A stretch of DNA of 28,540 nt from CAYZJD01 sp964478455 (GCA_964478455.1 CAYZJD010000011.1:1-28540), one strand, 5' to 3'; shown: positions 1 through 8,969, counted from the first letter of the stretch. Translations and numbers: made by a program. Notes: generated from the letters alone by a model not told the origin.

Positions 1-1233
1 AACGACCGCATCCAGATCGGGCAGATCGGGTGCGGGGAGCGGGCGTTCGGGCTGCGGCGGATGCTGAAGCTCACCTCGCAGACCGATCCGAATTTCGATT
101 TGCGCAGCGTGTGCGACATCTGGCTGCCCAACGCGGAGAAAGCAGCGGCGCACGCGGAGCAGCTTTTCGGCCGGCGCCCCAAGATCTACCGGCGCTCCGA
201 GGAGATGCTGGCCGATCCGGAACTCGGCGCGGTGATGATCGCCACCGGCGACCACCAGCACGCACGGATGCTCGCCGAGGTGGTGCGCGCCGGCAAGGAC
301 TGCTACTGCGAGAAGCCGATGGCGAACACGCTCGAGGACGCGAAACTCGCGCGGGACGCAGTGCGGGCCGGCAAGCAGATCGTGCAGATGGGCTCGCAAT
401 GGCTGAGCTGCCCGTACCAGCATCGCGTGCGCGAGATGATCCGCGAGGGCAGAATCGGCAAGGTGGTCGCGATCAGCCAGAGCTGGAACTTCAACGGGCC
501 GCGCTGGCGGGTTCCCAAGGACCCGGAGATTCGCGCCATCCGCGAGCAGGACACGGATTGGGAGCGCTGGCTCATGGGGCGCGAGCGGCGGCCGTTCGAT
601 CCGCGCGCTTACTTCGAGTTCCGCATTTATAAGGATTACTCGGGCGGCATTACGGACCAGTGGTACAGCCACGGCTCAGGACTGGCGCACTTCTACCTGG
701 ATACCTTCATTCCCGACGACACGGTCGCGAGCGGCGGCGTCTTCGTGTGGCACGACGGCCGCGAGAATCCCGACACCTTCGCGTGCCTCTCGACGTTCCG
801 GGACAAGGAAGTGCTGTACCAGTACAGCACGACGTTCGGCAACGCCTACGGCGACCACACCACCATCCGCGGGACGCGGGGCACACTCTACTCGCCCGGC
901 GGGGAGGGCAGCCCGCAGTGGTGGTTCCTGCCGGAGACCCACAGCGGCTGGCGCGACAACGTGGTCTTCGATCTCAAGTTGCCCGGGGCGCCGAAACCGG
1001 AACTGGTGACGATCCCGGGGCATACCGAGATCCCGCCGCTGAGCCAGAGCGACGATCTGAAGGCGCACACCGACAACTGGTTCCTCTCGATGCGCACGCG
1101 GCAGCGGCCGAACGGAGACATCGAGACGGGCTTCGCGCATTCGGTCGCGGTGGTGATGGCAACGCGCGCCTTCCGCGAGGGGAAGAAGATGATCTGGGAC
1201 CGGAAGAGCGAGGAGATTCGGGCGGCCTGCTAG
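1..1233 (+). CDS. Gfo/Idh/MocA family oxidoreductase, 5' partial
   Basis: The reading frame is open from base 1, so the gene begins before the window; the first ATG at 61 is internal. The 20 codons before it encode the nucleotide-binding turn (IGQIGCGERAFG, visible residues 6-17), which the ATG-61 form would lack. An EKP motif follows at visible residues 104-106 (CYCEKPMANT), typical of this NAD(P)-dependent sugar or polyol oxidoreductase family. The C-terminal half is the usual beta-sheet substrate domain. About 410 residues are visible, slightly longer than the usual 330-400, as in the exported acidobacterial members; the missing N-terminus may carry a Tat signal (inference). The substrate cannot be read from the sequence. 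It ends 11 nt before the URO-D gene, so the two are probably co-transcribed. Confidence 0.9.
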   Translation, partial: NDRIQIGQIGCGERAFGLRRMLKLTSQTDPNFDLRSVCDIWLPNAEKAAAHAEQLFGRRPKIYRRSEEMLADPELGAVMIATGDHQHARMLAEVVRAGKDCYCEKPMANTLEDAKLARDAVRAGKQIVQMGSQWLSCPYQHRVREMIREGRIGKVVAISQSWNFNGPRWRVPKDPEIRAIREQDTDWERWLMGRERRPFDPRAYFEFRIYKDYSGGITDQWYSHGSGLAHFYLDTFIPDDTVASGGVFVWHDGRENPDTFACLSTFRDKEVLYQYSTTFGNAYGDHTTIRGTRGTLYSPGGEGSPQWWFLPETHSGWRDNVVFDLKLPGAPKPELVTIPGHTEIPPLSQSDDLKAHTDNWFLSMRTRQRPNGDIETGFAHSVAVVMATRAFREGKKMIWDRKSEEIRAAC

Positions 1234-1244
1234 CGGGAGGCGTC

Positions 1245-2375
1245 ATGACATCACGGGAAAGGATACTGGCGGCGCTCGGCCACCGGCAGCCGGACCGGCT
1301 GCCGCTCGACCTGGGCTCGACGATCGCCACCACCATGACGGCGGGCGCCCAGGACCGGCTGCGGGCGCACCTCGGGCTGCCGTCCGGCGGGGCACCGGTT
1401 CTGTTCGCCAAGCGCTCGAACACAGTGATCCCGGAGGAGGCGATCCTGGCGCGGATCGGCGTTGACGCACGGCCTCTGGTGTTGGGCAGTCCCGACGGCC
1501 GGCCGGAGCGCGAAATCTCACCGGACGCGTTCATCGACGAGTGGGAAGTGACATGGACGAAGCCCCACGGCGGCCATTACATCAACACCGACGGACCCTT
1601 TTACCGGCTCGATGAGCCCACAACCGCGGACATCGAGAGGCACGCATGGCCCGAGGCGGCGGATCCGGGCAGATACCGCGGGTTGCGCGAGCGGGCCAGG
1701 GCGTTGCACGAAGGAACCGGCTATGCGGTGATTCTCAATCTCCCCGTGGGTCCCATCCACCAGAGCCAGTTCCTGCGGGGCTTCGGCGACTGGCTGGGGG
1801 ATCTGCTGGCGAACCGGGCGTTCGCGGAGGGCCTGCTGGACCGGGTCACCGACATCTGGGTGGAGACCGCATCGCGGGCATTGGAGGAAACGGCGCCGTT
1901 CGTGGACGTAGTGATGTACGGCGACGACATCGCCACCCAGCGGGGGCCGCTGATGCGGCCCGCGCTGTATCGCCAACTCCTGAAACCCCGCCACCGGCGG
2001 ATGGCCGAGGCGGTCAAGCGATTCGGAAAACCGATCCTTTACCACTCCTGCGGCTCGGTCAGGCCACTGATCCCGGACCTGATCGAGACGGGAATCGACG
2101 CGCTGAACCCGGTGCAGGTGTCGGCGGCGGAGATGGACACGGGCGGGCTGAAACGAGAATTCGGCCGCGACCTCGCGTTCTGGGGAGGAATCGATACGCA
2201 GAGTGTGCTGCCGCTCGGAACCGCCGCCGAGGTGCGGGAGGAAGTGAAGCGCCGGATCGGCGACCTGGCGGAAGACGGCGGCTACGTGCTGTGCGCCGTG
2301 CACAACATCCAGCAGGATGTGCCGCCGGAGAACGTTATGGCGATGTACGAGGCGGCGATGGAGTTCGGGCGGTAG
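1245..2375 (+). CDS. URO-D superfamily protein, methyltransferase-like
   Basis: This 376-residue protein opens with the family's N-terminal pattern (RERILAALGHRQPDRLP) and keeps the YGDDIATQRGP and KPRHRRM core motifs. HSCGS gives His267 and Cys269, and Cys350 lies in VLCAVHNIQ. A His-x-Cys...Cys set is the zinc site of the corrinoid methyltransferase branch (MtaA/CmuA type), not of true HemE uroporphyrinogen decarboxylase, so a methyl transfer role is more likely than heme synthesis (inference). The start at 1245 follows a GGGAGG 4 nt upstream; the frame stays open further upstream, but only over the oxidoreductase gene. It probably shares a transcript with that gene. No corrinoid protein is visible nearby. 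The stop is only 9 nt from the stop of the opposing hydrolase gene. Confidence 0.88.
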   Translation: MTSRERILAALGHRQPDRLPLDLGSTIATTMTAGAQDRLRAHLGLPSGGAPVLFAKRSNTVIPEEAILARIGVDARPLVLGSPDGRPEREISPDAFIDEWEVTWTKPHGGHYINTDGPFYRLDEPTTADIERHAWPEAADPGRYRGLRERARALHEGTGYAVILNLPVGPIHQSQFLRGFGDWLGDLLANRAFAEGLLDRVTDIWVETASRALEETAPFVDVVMYGDDIATQRGPLMRPALYRQLLKPRHRRMAEAVKRFGKPILYHSCGSVRPLIPDLIETGIDALNPVQVSAAEMDTGGLKREFGRDLAFWGGIDTQSVLPLGTAAEVREEVKRRIGDLAEDGGYVLCAVHNIQQDVPPENVMAMYEAAMEFGR

Positions 2376-2384
2376 CGGCGGGCC

Positions 2385-3470
2385 TCAGCGCAGCAGAGCC
2401 ACCGCCGGGCGGCCGTACATGCGCGCGCGGTAGTCCGCGGTATTAAAGGGGACCGGCAGCACTTCGCGCCCTGCCGCGAGGTCGGCGGCAACGAGTTCGC
2501 GGGCCTTGCGGACGTCAAGATACGCTTTGTCCATCGAAATGGCGCCGTGGCCCGGCAGCAGGATGTCCCAGCGCAGCGGCCCGGAGCCGAGCGTGAACCG
2601 CTCCAGTTTCTCCAGCGAGATGAGGTATTGCCGGTTATCGGCGTAGGGGTTGCCCTGCCAGCCGAGGCGATAGTCGTAGAGCACGGTATCGCCGGAGAAA
2701 AGAAGGTTCCGCCCCCCAAGCTGCAACAGGAACGAAGCGGAGCCCGGCGTGTGGCCGGACGTGTGGATCACGTGGATGGTCCTGTTGCCGAGCGTCAGTT
2801 CCTCGCCGTCGGACAGGCGCCGATCTACCTTCGAACGCGGGAAGTAATTGACTCCGGTCATCTTAGAGACAAGATAGTAAGCGGTCACGCGGGTGCCTTT
2901 TTCGACGGCGTCGGCGTCGGCCTCGTGGATCAGGATTTCGGCGCCGAGTTCGCGGAACTTGCCGTCGGCCATAGCATGGTCGACGTGGCAGTGGGTGTTC
3001 AGCAGCCAGCGGATGTCTTTGCGGGAGCGGCCGCATTTCTCGACGTTCTCGACGGTGCGCTCGAACTCCGAGACGTAGGTGGGGTCGATGATGGCCACGC
3101 CGTCCGGGCCGCAGTCGATCATGTACGTGAGGTTGCTGACGCGGTCCTGGCCGACGAGATAGACGCCGGGGGCGATCTCCGCGGGGACCGGAATCGCCTG
3201 AGGCGGGAGGTTCTTTGCCAGGCCGAAACGTTCGAGGGCGCGCTCCATCTCCTGTCCCTGAGGCCAGGGATCGTCAAGCGGCAGCTTCTTCGCCAGCTCG
3301 CGGAGTTGAAACGTGATCTTGTCGAAAACGACCAGTTGGCCCTCCTCGGTGAGGATCGGGGCGACGGGGGCGACAGAGCGCTGTGCGGCATTCGATGAGA
3401 AATAGGCCCAGGCGAGCCCGAGGAAGAACGCAAGCGCCAAAGGGATCCTGTGAACGTGCGGTTTGCGCAT
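2385..3470 (-). CDS. exported metallo-beta-lactamase-fold hydrolase
   Basis: The 361-residue protein has an N-terminal hydrophobic segment (about residues 9-24), either a signal peptide or membrane anchor. About 75 residues of unassigned sequence follow before the MBL fold. The zinc ligands are all present: THCHVDH gives His160, His162, Asp164 and His165; SGHTPGS gives His240; SGDTVLY gives Asp261; LLPGHG gives His308. This is a complete dinuclear site, so activity is likely in the periplasm. The substrate is not readable: lactamase, glyoxalase-like and lactonase roles are all possible. A GGAGG lies 11 nt before the ATG. It diverges from the ceramidase-like gene across 97 nt with no obvious promoter, and converges tightly on the URO-D gene. 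Confidence 0.88.
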   Translation of the reverse strand: MRKPHVHRIPLALAFFLGLAWAYFSSNAAQRSVAPVAPILTEEGQLVVFDKITFQLRELAKKLPLDDPWPQGQEMERALERFGLAKNLPPQAIPVPAEIAPGVYLVGQDRVSNLTYMIDCGPDGVAIIDPTYVSEFERTVENVEKCGRSRKDIRWLLNTHCHVDHAMADGKFRELGAEILIHEADADAVEKGTRVTAYYLVSKMTGVNYFPRSKVDRRLSDGEELTLGNRTIHVIHTSGHTPGSASFLLQLGGRNLLFSGDTVLYDYRLGWQGNPYADNRQYLISLEKLERFTLGSGPLRWDILLPGHGAISMDKAYLDVRKARELVAADLAAGREVLPVPFNTADYRARMYGRPAVALLR

Positions 3471-3567
3471 GACCGGTTTGTCCCTCCGGGTCAGTGTGGA
3501 CCGGCGGCGGAGGCGGCGTCAAGGGGCGAGCAGGGAGAGGGTACGCGTGCTGGTATGCTGGGAGGCC

Positions 3568-4504
3568 ATGATCAAGCGAATTGGAGCAAGCGGCCGGGCC
3601 CTGTGTGCGGGCGTGGTGGTAGTTGTTGCCGGAGCGTGCGCGGCCGAAAGCGGCGCGGGCATCCAGGCGGGCATCGCAAAGGTGGACATCACCCCGCCCA
3701 TCGGCGGAAAGATGTGGGGTTATGCCGGCCGCGGAGTCTCAACGGGCGTACACGACCCGCTGTTCGCCCGCGTGCTGGTGCTTTCGTCGGGGGAGACGAA
3801 GGTCGCCATCGTAAGCTGGGACGTCTGCGAGTTCCAGTCGCCGCGNNNNNNNNNNNNNNNNNNNNNNNNNNNNNNNNNNNNNNNNNNNNNNNNNNNNNNN
3901 NNNNNNNNNNNNNNNNNNNNNNNNNNNNNNNNNNNNNNNNNNNNNCTTGTGCCTGTTCATTCAGGGGGCGGGCGGCGACATCAACCCGTTGTTCCTGGCG
4001 CGGGGGCTGAACAACGAAGAGAACTTCGCGATGGTGCGGAAGATGGGCGAGTTGCTGGCCAAGGAAGTGCTGGAGACTCTCGACTCGATGGACAAGGGGA
4101 GCGGGAAGTCGGAGCAGCTTCGGGCGATCGCCGGTACCTTTGAGACGCCGCACCGGTGGGAAGCGGGTAAGAAGCTGGCGCTGGGGGTGACATCGTTGCT
4201 CGTCAATTCGGAGATCGGCATCGTGTCGATCCCGGGCGAGCCGTTTCACAAGCACCAGAAGGACCTACGCGCGCGGGCGGAGTTGCCGCACGCGTATCTG
4301 TTCGGCTACACGGACAACGGCTTCCACGACTGGCCAGACTATCTGCCGGACATACAGTCCGCGGCTCATGCCGGATATGGCGCGAGCGATACCACCAGCC
4401 CCGCCGTGGGCGCGGGGGAGCAACTGGTGAACCTCGGGCTGATCCAGTTGTACACGCTGCGGGGGATGTTCAGGGACAAGCCGTGGCGGCCGCCGTCGCG
4501 GTGA
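3568..4504 (+). CDS. neutral/alkaline ceramidase-like exported protein, split by assembly gap
   Basis: The ATG at 3568 follows GGGAGG closely and begins a signal peptide (residues 1 to about 25, ending near GACAAES); the longer upstream open frame has no such signal. Residues 30-92 match the N-terminal pattern of the neutral/alkaline non-lysosomal ceramidase family (AGIAKVDITPPIGG, then HDPLFARVLVLSSG). After the gap the frame resumes with LCLFIQGAGGDINPL, the family's conserved QGxxGDxNP segment, and runs to TGA at 4502-4504. The two halves are in different frames as assembled, but any true gap length divisible by three joins them, so I treat this as one gene. About 280 codons are visible against an expected 430 or more. 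Ceramide hydrolysis is the family's known activity; many bacterial members have unknown substrates. Confidence 0.8.
3846..3945. other. assembly gap, 100 N
   Basis: Exactly 100 N, a conventional placeholder for a scaffold gap of unknown size. Reading-frame continuity of the ceramidase-like gene needs a true length divisible by three, so 100 is not the real length. Confidence 0.97.
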
Positions 4505-4541
4505 GTCTCAGGCAGGCCGGGGGCCGTGTTACTCTCTGAGC

Positions 4542-4835
4542 ATGGACGTCGAGCGGACGATCGAGTTCATCCTCCAGAGCCAGGCCAAGGCGGAAGTGCG
4601 CATGGACCGCATGGAGGCGCGCATCGATCGGATGGAGCTGCGGTTCGACAAGCGCCTGAACGGGCTGACGAATATCGTGCGGACCGGGATGAAGATGCTG
4701 AACCAGTTGACTGCGGCGCAAAAGGAGCTGGCCGCGGCGCAGAAGCGAACGGAGCGAACGCTCAACAGCTTCATCGATTCCCTCCGCAAAGGCACAAACG
4801 GCCGGCGGCGAACGAGACCTTTCAAGACTGAATGA
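4542..4835 (+). CDS. small coiled-coil protein, unknown function
   Basis: The 97-residue product is almost wholly helical and charged. Residues 15-45 carry heptad-like repeats of Met/Ile, Arg and Glu (RMDRMEARIDRMELRFDKRL), and residues 55-80 a second amphipathic stretch (LTAAQKELAAAQKRTERTL). The tail is basic (GRRRTRP). There is no signal peptide or membrane segment, so it is probably cytoplasmic and oligomeric. I recall similar short proteins opening with DVERTIEFILQSQAK from acidobacterial genomes (memory only, not searched). It lies 37 nt after the ceramidase-like gene and its last 14 nt overlap the 3' end of the opposing hydrolase gene. No strong ribosome binding site precedes the ATG. 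Function is unknown. Confidence 0.65.
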   Translation: MDVERTIEFILQSQAKAEVRMDRMEARIDRMELRFDKRLNGLTNIVRTGMKMLNQLTAAQKELAAAQKRTERTLNSFIDSLRKGTNGRRRTRPFKTE

Positions 4836-6846
4836 CCACGATGGAGTGAACCTCCAGACGCTCGATGGTCCCTCTCCAGACGCCGCTGCTCCACGAACCT
4901 TCGAGCAGGCGGCCTTCGGGCTCAAAGGTGACGCGCTTTGGTGATTGGGGCAGGCGGACGCTCAGGCGCAGCGGACCCACCGCCGGGACGAAGTCGATAG
5001 CGGCGTATTCGCCGGAAACCTGCATGGCCGTGCAGTTGCCGAGGTGGACAAGCAATTTGCCGTCCTTCCTGCGGAGTGAGAGCTCAACCGTCGGCGGCCC
5101 GTGGAGTTCGGCCATCGGCATGAACACGGCGGCCACGATCCGGCCAATGAACTCCCGGATTGCCGGAGTATGCGCGCCGGCAAACAGCGCGCCTGCCGGC
5201 CCGTAGATGGCTGCGATCTCTCCCTGGCCGAACTTATTGACGGTTGCTGCACACTTACCGTCACGCGATGAGTCATAGGTAGGGTAGCGGTCAGCAAGCG
5301 ACCGTGAGCCGGCCAGCTCCACGTCCTGCCAGATGCCGGTGACGTTGCCGAAAACCTCGCTGCCCGAAACGTAGGCATCTTGCTGCCTCGGCTCGCCGAG
5401 CAACTTCACGCCCACGTCGCTGGCGAAAAGGGCGGCGTTCTCAGCGCCGGCGATGAGCAGCCTGCCACCGTTGCGGGTATACCGGGCGAGGGCGCCCTTC
5501 ACGTCGAGCCCGATGTTCGACCAGTCCGGCAGAACAATCAGCGGATAGCGCGCAGCCACCTCGGCGAGCTTCCAGTCCGGGACCACGTCAACCGAGTAGT
5601 GGAGTTCAACCAGCGCGTCGATGAAACCGCGCGCGGGATTGAGGGCGGCGCCCCAGCCGCCGAACAGCCGGTTGGCCTTCGTGTAGAGCGTGTTCTTGGA
5701 GAAGACCACGCCGATCTGCGGCACGCTCTCGGTCTTGTGGCTGAGCGCCTGCCGCGCGCGGCAGAATGCGGCTGCTTTCGCCATGACCTCGATGTGCCGA
5801 TCGTCGAGCTTCCCTGCCCTGGTGGGCTGGTAGTAGATCTGGAAGCCGCCGCCTCGCGCGAGCACCACCGACGCCTCTTGCTGTAACTGCACGGCGGATT
5901 TGTGGTGATAGCTCTGGCCGCTCGACTGGAAGCCCCAGGCCATCAAGTCCCACGGCCTGCCTGCCGCTTCAAGGTAGCGCGCCTCGACGCGTGCGGTGGA
6001 GATGCTGGCGTTGCCGAGGTAGTCGCCCGAGAGGAAATCGACCGGAAGCTCGGGCCGTTCGGGCACCATCGTGCTGTAGAGCCAGTTGCTGGCGATCTGG
6101 AAGTTAGGGCGGAAGGCGTGAAGCGCGTCCACGTAATGCCGGACGTACTTGCGGAATCGCTCGCGGTTGAACTCAAGGAACTCGAGCCAGCCACGGTCAT
6201 TCGGCCCTTTGGGAAGCTCGGCGATCCCGGTGGCCTCGCGGAACGCTTTCGCCGCCGCGTCCGAGTAATCCGGGTGCGTAGCCCAGCATTCGCCGTCCAC
6301 CCAAGCACCGTCAAGGTCGTACTTGGCGGCGGCCTCCTTGAGCTGCGGGATCATGCGCTCGTCCACGTACGGCCCGGAGAGGCTGGTCTGGTTGGGGTCG
6401 CGCGTGCCGTCCGGACGGACGCGGGCCCACTCGGGGTGCTGCTCGACCGCGAGGGAGTCCCACACGCCCGAGAAGTGGATGAACAGACCGACGCCGTGCT
6501 TCGCTGTGACGCGCCGCCAGATCTCGAGCGAATCCTTGACAATCCCCGGCGACGGACTCGATACCTTGGATGGATAGCCCAGCCAGCCAGCGTGGCCCTT
6601 GCAGTCGTATTGAACGAAGTCGGGCTTCACGCGGCCGAGGAAGCGCTCGACCATTTCGACGGTGACGTCCCGGCCGAGGACGGTGTCATCGCGGCTGGGG
6701 TGAAGGTCGAAGTGAAGACCGAAGAAGCAATCCTTGCGCGCGAGGCGCGGTTTGGCTTGAGAGGCGAAGGAGTACCCGAGGCTCAGAGGAACCGAGATCA
6801 GGGCGCCGGCAAAACAGCGGCGAGTAACAGAATCTATTCCGGTCAT
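4822..6846 (-). CDS. Tat-exported glycoside hydrolase, alpha-L-fucosidase (GH29)-like
   Basis: The 674-residue protein starts with a Tat-like leader (TRRCFAG, residues 8-14, then a hydrophobic stretch to about 30). Residues 40-330 look like a TIM barrel: GLHFDLHP (43-50), a catalytic-region pattern KPDFVQYDCKGHAGW (74-88), and LDGAWVDGECW (178-188), where Asp184 sits where GH29 enzymes carry their nucleophile. Residues about 380-560 resemble the amidotransferase-like trimerisation domain of beta-galactosidases (YPLIVLPDWSNIGLD, then GRLLIAGAENAALF). A beta-sandwich C-terminus follows. It probably acts on glycans in the periplasm or outside the cell, but the sugar is uncertain and a distant family assignment is possible. 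No ribosome binding site precedes the ATG. A possible -10 element 9 nt upstream would give a nearly leaderless transcript. Confidence 0.8.
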   Translation of the reverse strand: MTGIDSVTRRCFAGALISVPLSLGYSFASQAKPRLARKDCFFGLHFDLHPSRDDTVLGRDVTVEMVERFLGRVKPDFVQYDCKGHAGWLGYPSKVSSPSPGIVKDSLEIWRRVTAKHGVGLFIHFSGVWDSLAVEQHPEWARVRPDGTRDPNQTSLSGPYVDERMIPQLKEAAAKYDLDGAWVDGECWATHPDYSDAAAKAFREATGIAELPKGPNDRGWLEFLEFNRERFRKYVRHYVDALHAFRPNFQIASNWLYSTMVPERPELPVDFLSGDYLGNASISTARVEARYLEAAGRPWDLMAWGFQSSGQSYHHKSAVQLQQEASVVLARGGGFQIYYQPTRAGKLDDRHIEVMAKAAAFCRARQALSHKTESVPQIGVVFSKNTLYTKANRLFGGWGAALNPARGFIDALVELHYSVDVVPDWKLAEVAARYPLIVLPDWSNIGLDVKGALARYTRNGGRLLIAGAENAALFASDVGVKLLGEPRQQDAYVSGSEVFGNVTGIWQDVELAGSRSLADRYPTYDSSRDGKCAATVNKFGQGEIAAIYGPAGALFAGAHTPAIREFIGRIVAAVFMPMAELHGPPTVELSLRRKDGKLLVHLGNCTAMQVSGEYAAIDFVPAVGPLRLSVRLPQSPKRVTFEPEGRLLEGSWSSGVWRGTIERLEVHSIVVIQS

Positions 6847-6962
6847 GCGTCACTTATAATACCGTCGCGGGGGCTTGCCGTTGGCCGAGACCACGTAACG
6901 GGGAGGCCGCAGGCCGCGTCTCATGAACTGCGGCACCTCCGAGCCCGGAAAGGAGGCCCGTC
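6847..6962. promoter_or_regulatory. divergent intergenic region with AT-rich -10-like core
   Basis: This 116-nt spacer separates the glycoside hydrolase (-) and the VWFA gene (+). Bases 6855-6860 read TATAAT on the plus strand, a perfect -10 hexamer in an otherwise GC-rich region; the overlapping minus strand reads TATTAT (6861-6856). No convincing -35 element lies at the right distance on either strand, so either direction is a guess. A strong ribosome binding site, GGAAAGGAGG at 6947-6956, lies 6 nt before the VWFA start codon and fixes that start. Confidence 0.4.
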
Positions 6963-8969
6963 ATGATCGCCGGGCGAAGGATACTCCTGACGGCGGCCAT
7001 CGCTTGCCTGCTCGAGGCACAGCAACCCCCGGCGTCACAGGAACCGGTCTTCCGTGTGACCGTGAACCTGGTCCAGATCGATGCCGTGGTCACAGACTCC
7101 AAGGGGAGGCACGTAGGCAACCTGACGGCCAAGGACTTCGAAATCCTCGAGGACGGCCGGCCCCAGAGGATCACCAACTTCTCATACGTGGAGCAGGCCG
7201 CTGCGCGGGAAACCCCGACAGCGCCGCCACGCAAGGAGGCTCGGGCGCCGGCCGTCGTCCCGCTTCCCCCGATGCGGCTTCGCCCTGAGCAGGTGCGGCG
7301 AACGATCGCGCTGGTGGTGGACGACCTCGGCCTTTCCTGGGAGAGCACGCACTTCGTACGGCGATCCTTGAAGAAGTTCGTGGACGAGCAGATGCAGCCG
7401 GGCGATCTGGTGGCCGTTATCCGCACCCGCGCAGGCATGGGCGCGATGCAGCGGTTCACCGCCGACAAGCGCTTGCTTCACGCAGCAATCGAGCGGGTTC
7501 GGTGGTATCCAGGCCGAAGCGGCATCAGCCCGTTCGACCCGCTGGGCGGCGACCCGCTCGAGAAACTCGCGGCCATCTCGTCAATCACCGGGGGCCGGAG
7601 GATTTCAACTCCGGGCATCGTGGAGCGTGCCAAGGACCTGGAGGCGTACCGCCAGGAGTACTTCACTATCGGGACGCTCGGCGCGCTTCGTTACGTGATC
7701 GACGGGCTGCGCGAGTTGCCGGGGCGGAAGTCGGTGATCCTGTTTTCCGACGGCCTGTCGCTCTGGCGGGCGGAGAGGAGAGAGCACCGCGAGCGGTTGC
7801 TTACGTCGTTCCGCGGGATCATCGACCGGGCGAACCGNNNNNNNNNNNNNNNNNNNNNNNNNNNNNNNNNNNNNNNNNNNNNNNNNNNNNNNNNNNNNNN
7901 NNNNNNNNNNNNNNNNNNNNNNNNNNNNNNNNNNNNNGACCAGGCCGGGTATTATCTGATCGGCTACAAGCCGGATTCATCGACCTTTCGCGCCGGCAAA
8001 GATGCCCCGGACTATCACAAGATCAGAGTAAGAGTGAAGCTAGGCGGCCTGCGCGTGCGGTCGCGCTCGGGCTTTTATGGCGTGGTGGACGAGGAAGCCC
8101 GGCCGGCGCCACGCACGTCCGCCGAGCAACTGATCGCTGGTCTGCGGTCGCCCTTCGGCGGCGCGATCGGACTCCGGCTGACCTCGCTGTTCTCAATCCA
8201 CCCGCAGCTTGGCGCAACAGTGCGCAACCTGATGCACGTCGATCTTCACGATTTGACATTCTCCGAGAGCGCGGGTGGAGCTCATGTGGCGCGCATCGAC
8301 GTGGCGGCCATGACCTACGGCGAAGATGGGGCAGCGGTCGATCAGAAGGTCGGCACCTGGGAGCTGAGCATTAAGGACACGGACTTCCAGGATTGGCTGC
8401 GCAAGGGCGTCATCTACACGCAGGACGTGCCCATCCGCAAGCCGGGCGCCTACCAGTTGCGCGTCGCCGTACGAGACGACGCCACGGGAAAAGTGGGATC
8501 CGCGAGCGAGTTCATCGAGGTTCCCGACGTGGCGCAGGCGCGTCTGGTCATGTCCGGAATCGTGCTCGGCTCGGCGGTCGAGGCGGCGGGCCCGGCGGAG
8601 ACCACACACACGGAAAAGCCGGAAGACATCGAGGGCCACCCGGCGATCCGGACTTTTCATCCCGGCCAGACGTTGCAGTTCGGCTGCCAGCTTTACAGCG
8701 CGGCGCTGGACCCGAAGACGAGCGCACCGAACGTCGAGACGCGCGTGGTTTTGCTGCGCGAGGGCAAGGCGGTGTTTACCGGCAACCCAGTCGCCCTGCA
8801 CATCAAGGGACAACCGGACCTGAACCGGATCATGGTGACAGGCTGGGTGCGGCTGGGCAGCGGGCTGGAGGCCGGCCCGTACGTGTTCCAGGTGATCGCA
8901 CAAGACAAGCTGGCTAAGGAGAAGCAGGCGTTCGCCAGCCAGTGGATCGACTTCGAGGTTGTGCGGTAG
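6963..8969 (+). CDS. VWFA-related protein of the acidobacterial family (TIGR03436 type)
   Basis: The start is fixed by GGAAAGGAGG 6 nt upstream. A short signal peptide (residues 1 to about 20) precedes the family's N-terminal signature: VTVNLVQIDAVVTDSKGRH, then LTAKDFEILEDGRPQ. The VWA-like domain begins at about residue 113. Its metal site is degenerate: DLGLS (121-125) replaces the DxSxS consensus, the middle serine being glycine. The second core strand is GRKSVILFSDG. A 100-N gap interrupts the domain, and DQAGYYLIGYKPDSS resumes in the same frame. The C-terminal 300 residues are beta-rich. The family is strongly expanded in Acidobacteriota; members are exported and their function is unknown, probably protein-protein adhesion. 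It ends 13 nt before the sulfatase start. Confidence 0.9.
   Translation: MIAGRRILLTAAIACLLEAQQPPASQEPVFRVTVNLVQIDAVVTDSKGRHVGNLTAKDFEILEDGRPQRITNFSYVEQAAARETPTAPPRKEARAPAVVPLPPMRLRPEQVRRTIALVVDDLGLSWESTHFVRRSLKKFVDEQMQPGDLVAVIRTRAGMGAMQRFTADKRLLHAAIERVRWYPGRSGISPFDPLGGDPLEKLAAISSITGGRRISTPGIVERAKDLEAYRQEYFTIGTLGALRYVIDGLRELPGRKSVILFSDGLSLWRAERREHRERLLTSFRGIIDRANXXXXXXXXXXXXXXXXXXXXXXXXXXXXXXXXXXDQAGYYLIGYKPDSSTFRAGKDAPDYHKIRVRVKLGGLRVRSRSGFYGVVDEEARPAPRTSAEQLIAGLRSPFGGAIGLRLTSLFSIHPQLGATVRNLMHVDLHDLTFSESAGGAHVARIDVAAMTYGEDGAAVDQKVGTWELSIKDTDFQDWLRKGVIYTQDVPIRKPGAYQLRVAVRDDATGKVGSASEFIEVPDVAQARLVMSGIVLGSAVEAAGPAETTHTEKPEDIEGHPAIRTFHPGQTLQFGCQLYSAALDPKTSAPNVETRVVLLREGKAVFTGNPVALHIKGQPDLNRIMVTGWVRLGSGLEAGPYVFQVIAQDKLAKEKQAFASQWIDFEVVR
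7838..7937. other. assembly gap, 100 N
   Basis: A 100-base placeholder inside the VWFA gene. The flanking frames agree with a true length of 3k+1, which 100 happens to satisfy, so the real size remains unknown. Confidence 0.97.

Noticed and set aside
660..1244. Long upstream extension of the URO-D open frame, overlapping the oxidoreductase gene
   Set aside because: The extension is a GC-rich shadow with Arg/Ala/Gly-rich sequence; the family's N-terminal motif begins exactly at the ATG at 1245.
2547..3398. 283-codon plus-strand open frame opposite the MBL-fold gene
   Set aside because: The minus-strand frame has every zinc motif of the family; the plus-strand frame shows no recognisable motif and is an antisense shadow.
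5902..6966. 354-codon plus-strand open frame opposite the glycoside hydrolase
   Set aside because: Val/Arg/Gly-rich shadow of a gene with clear protein-family features on the other strand.
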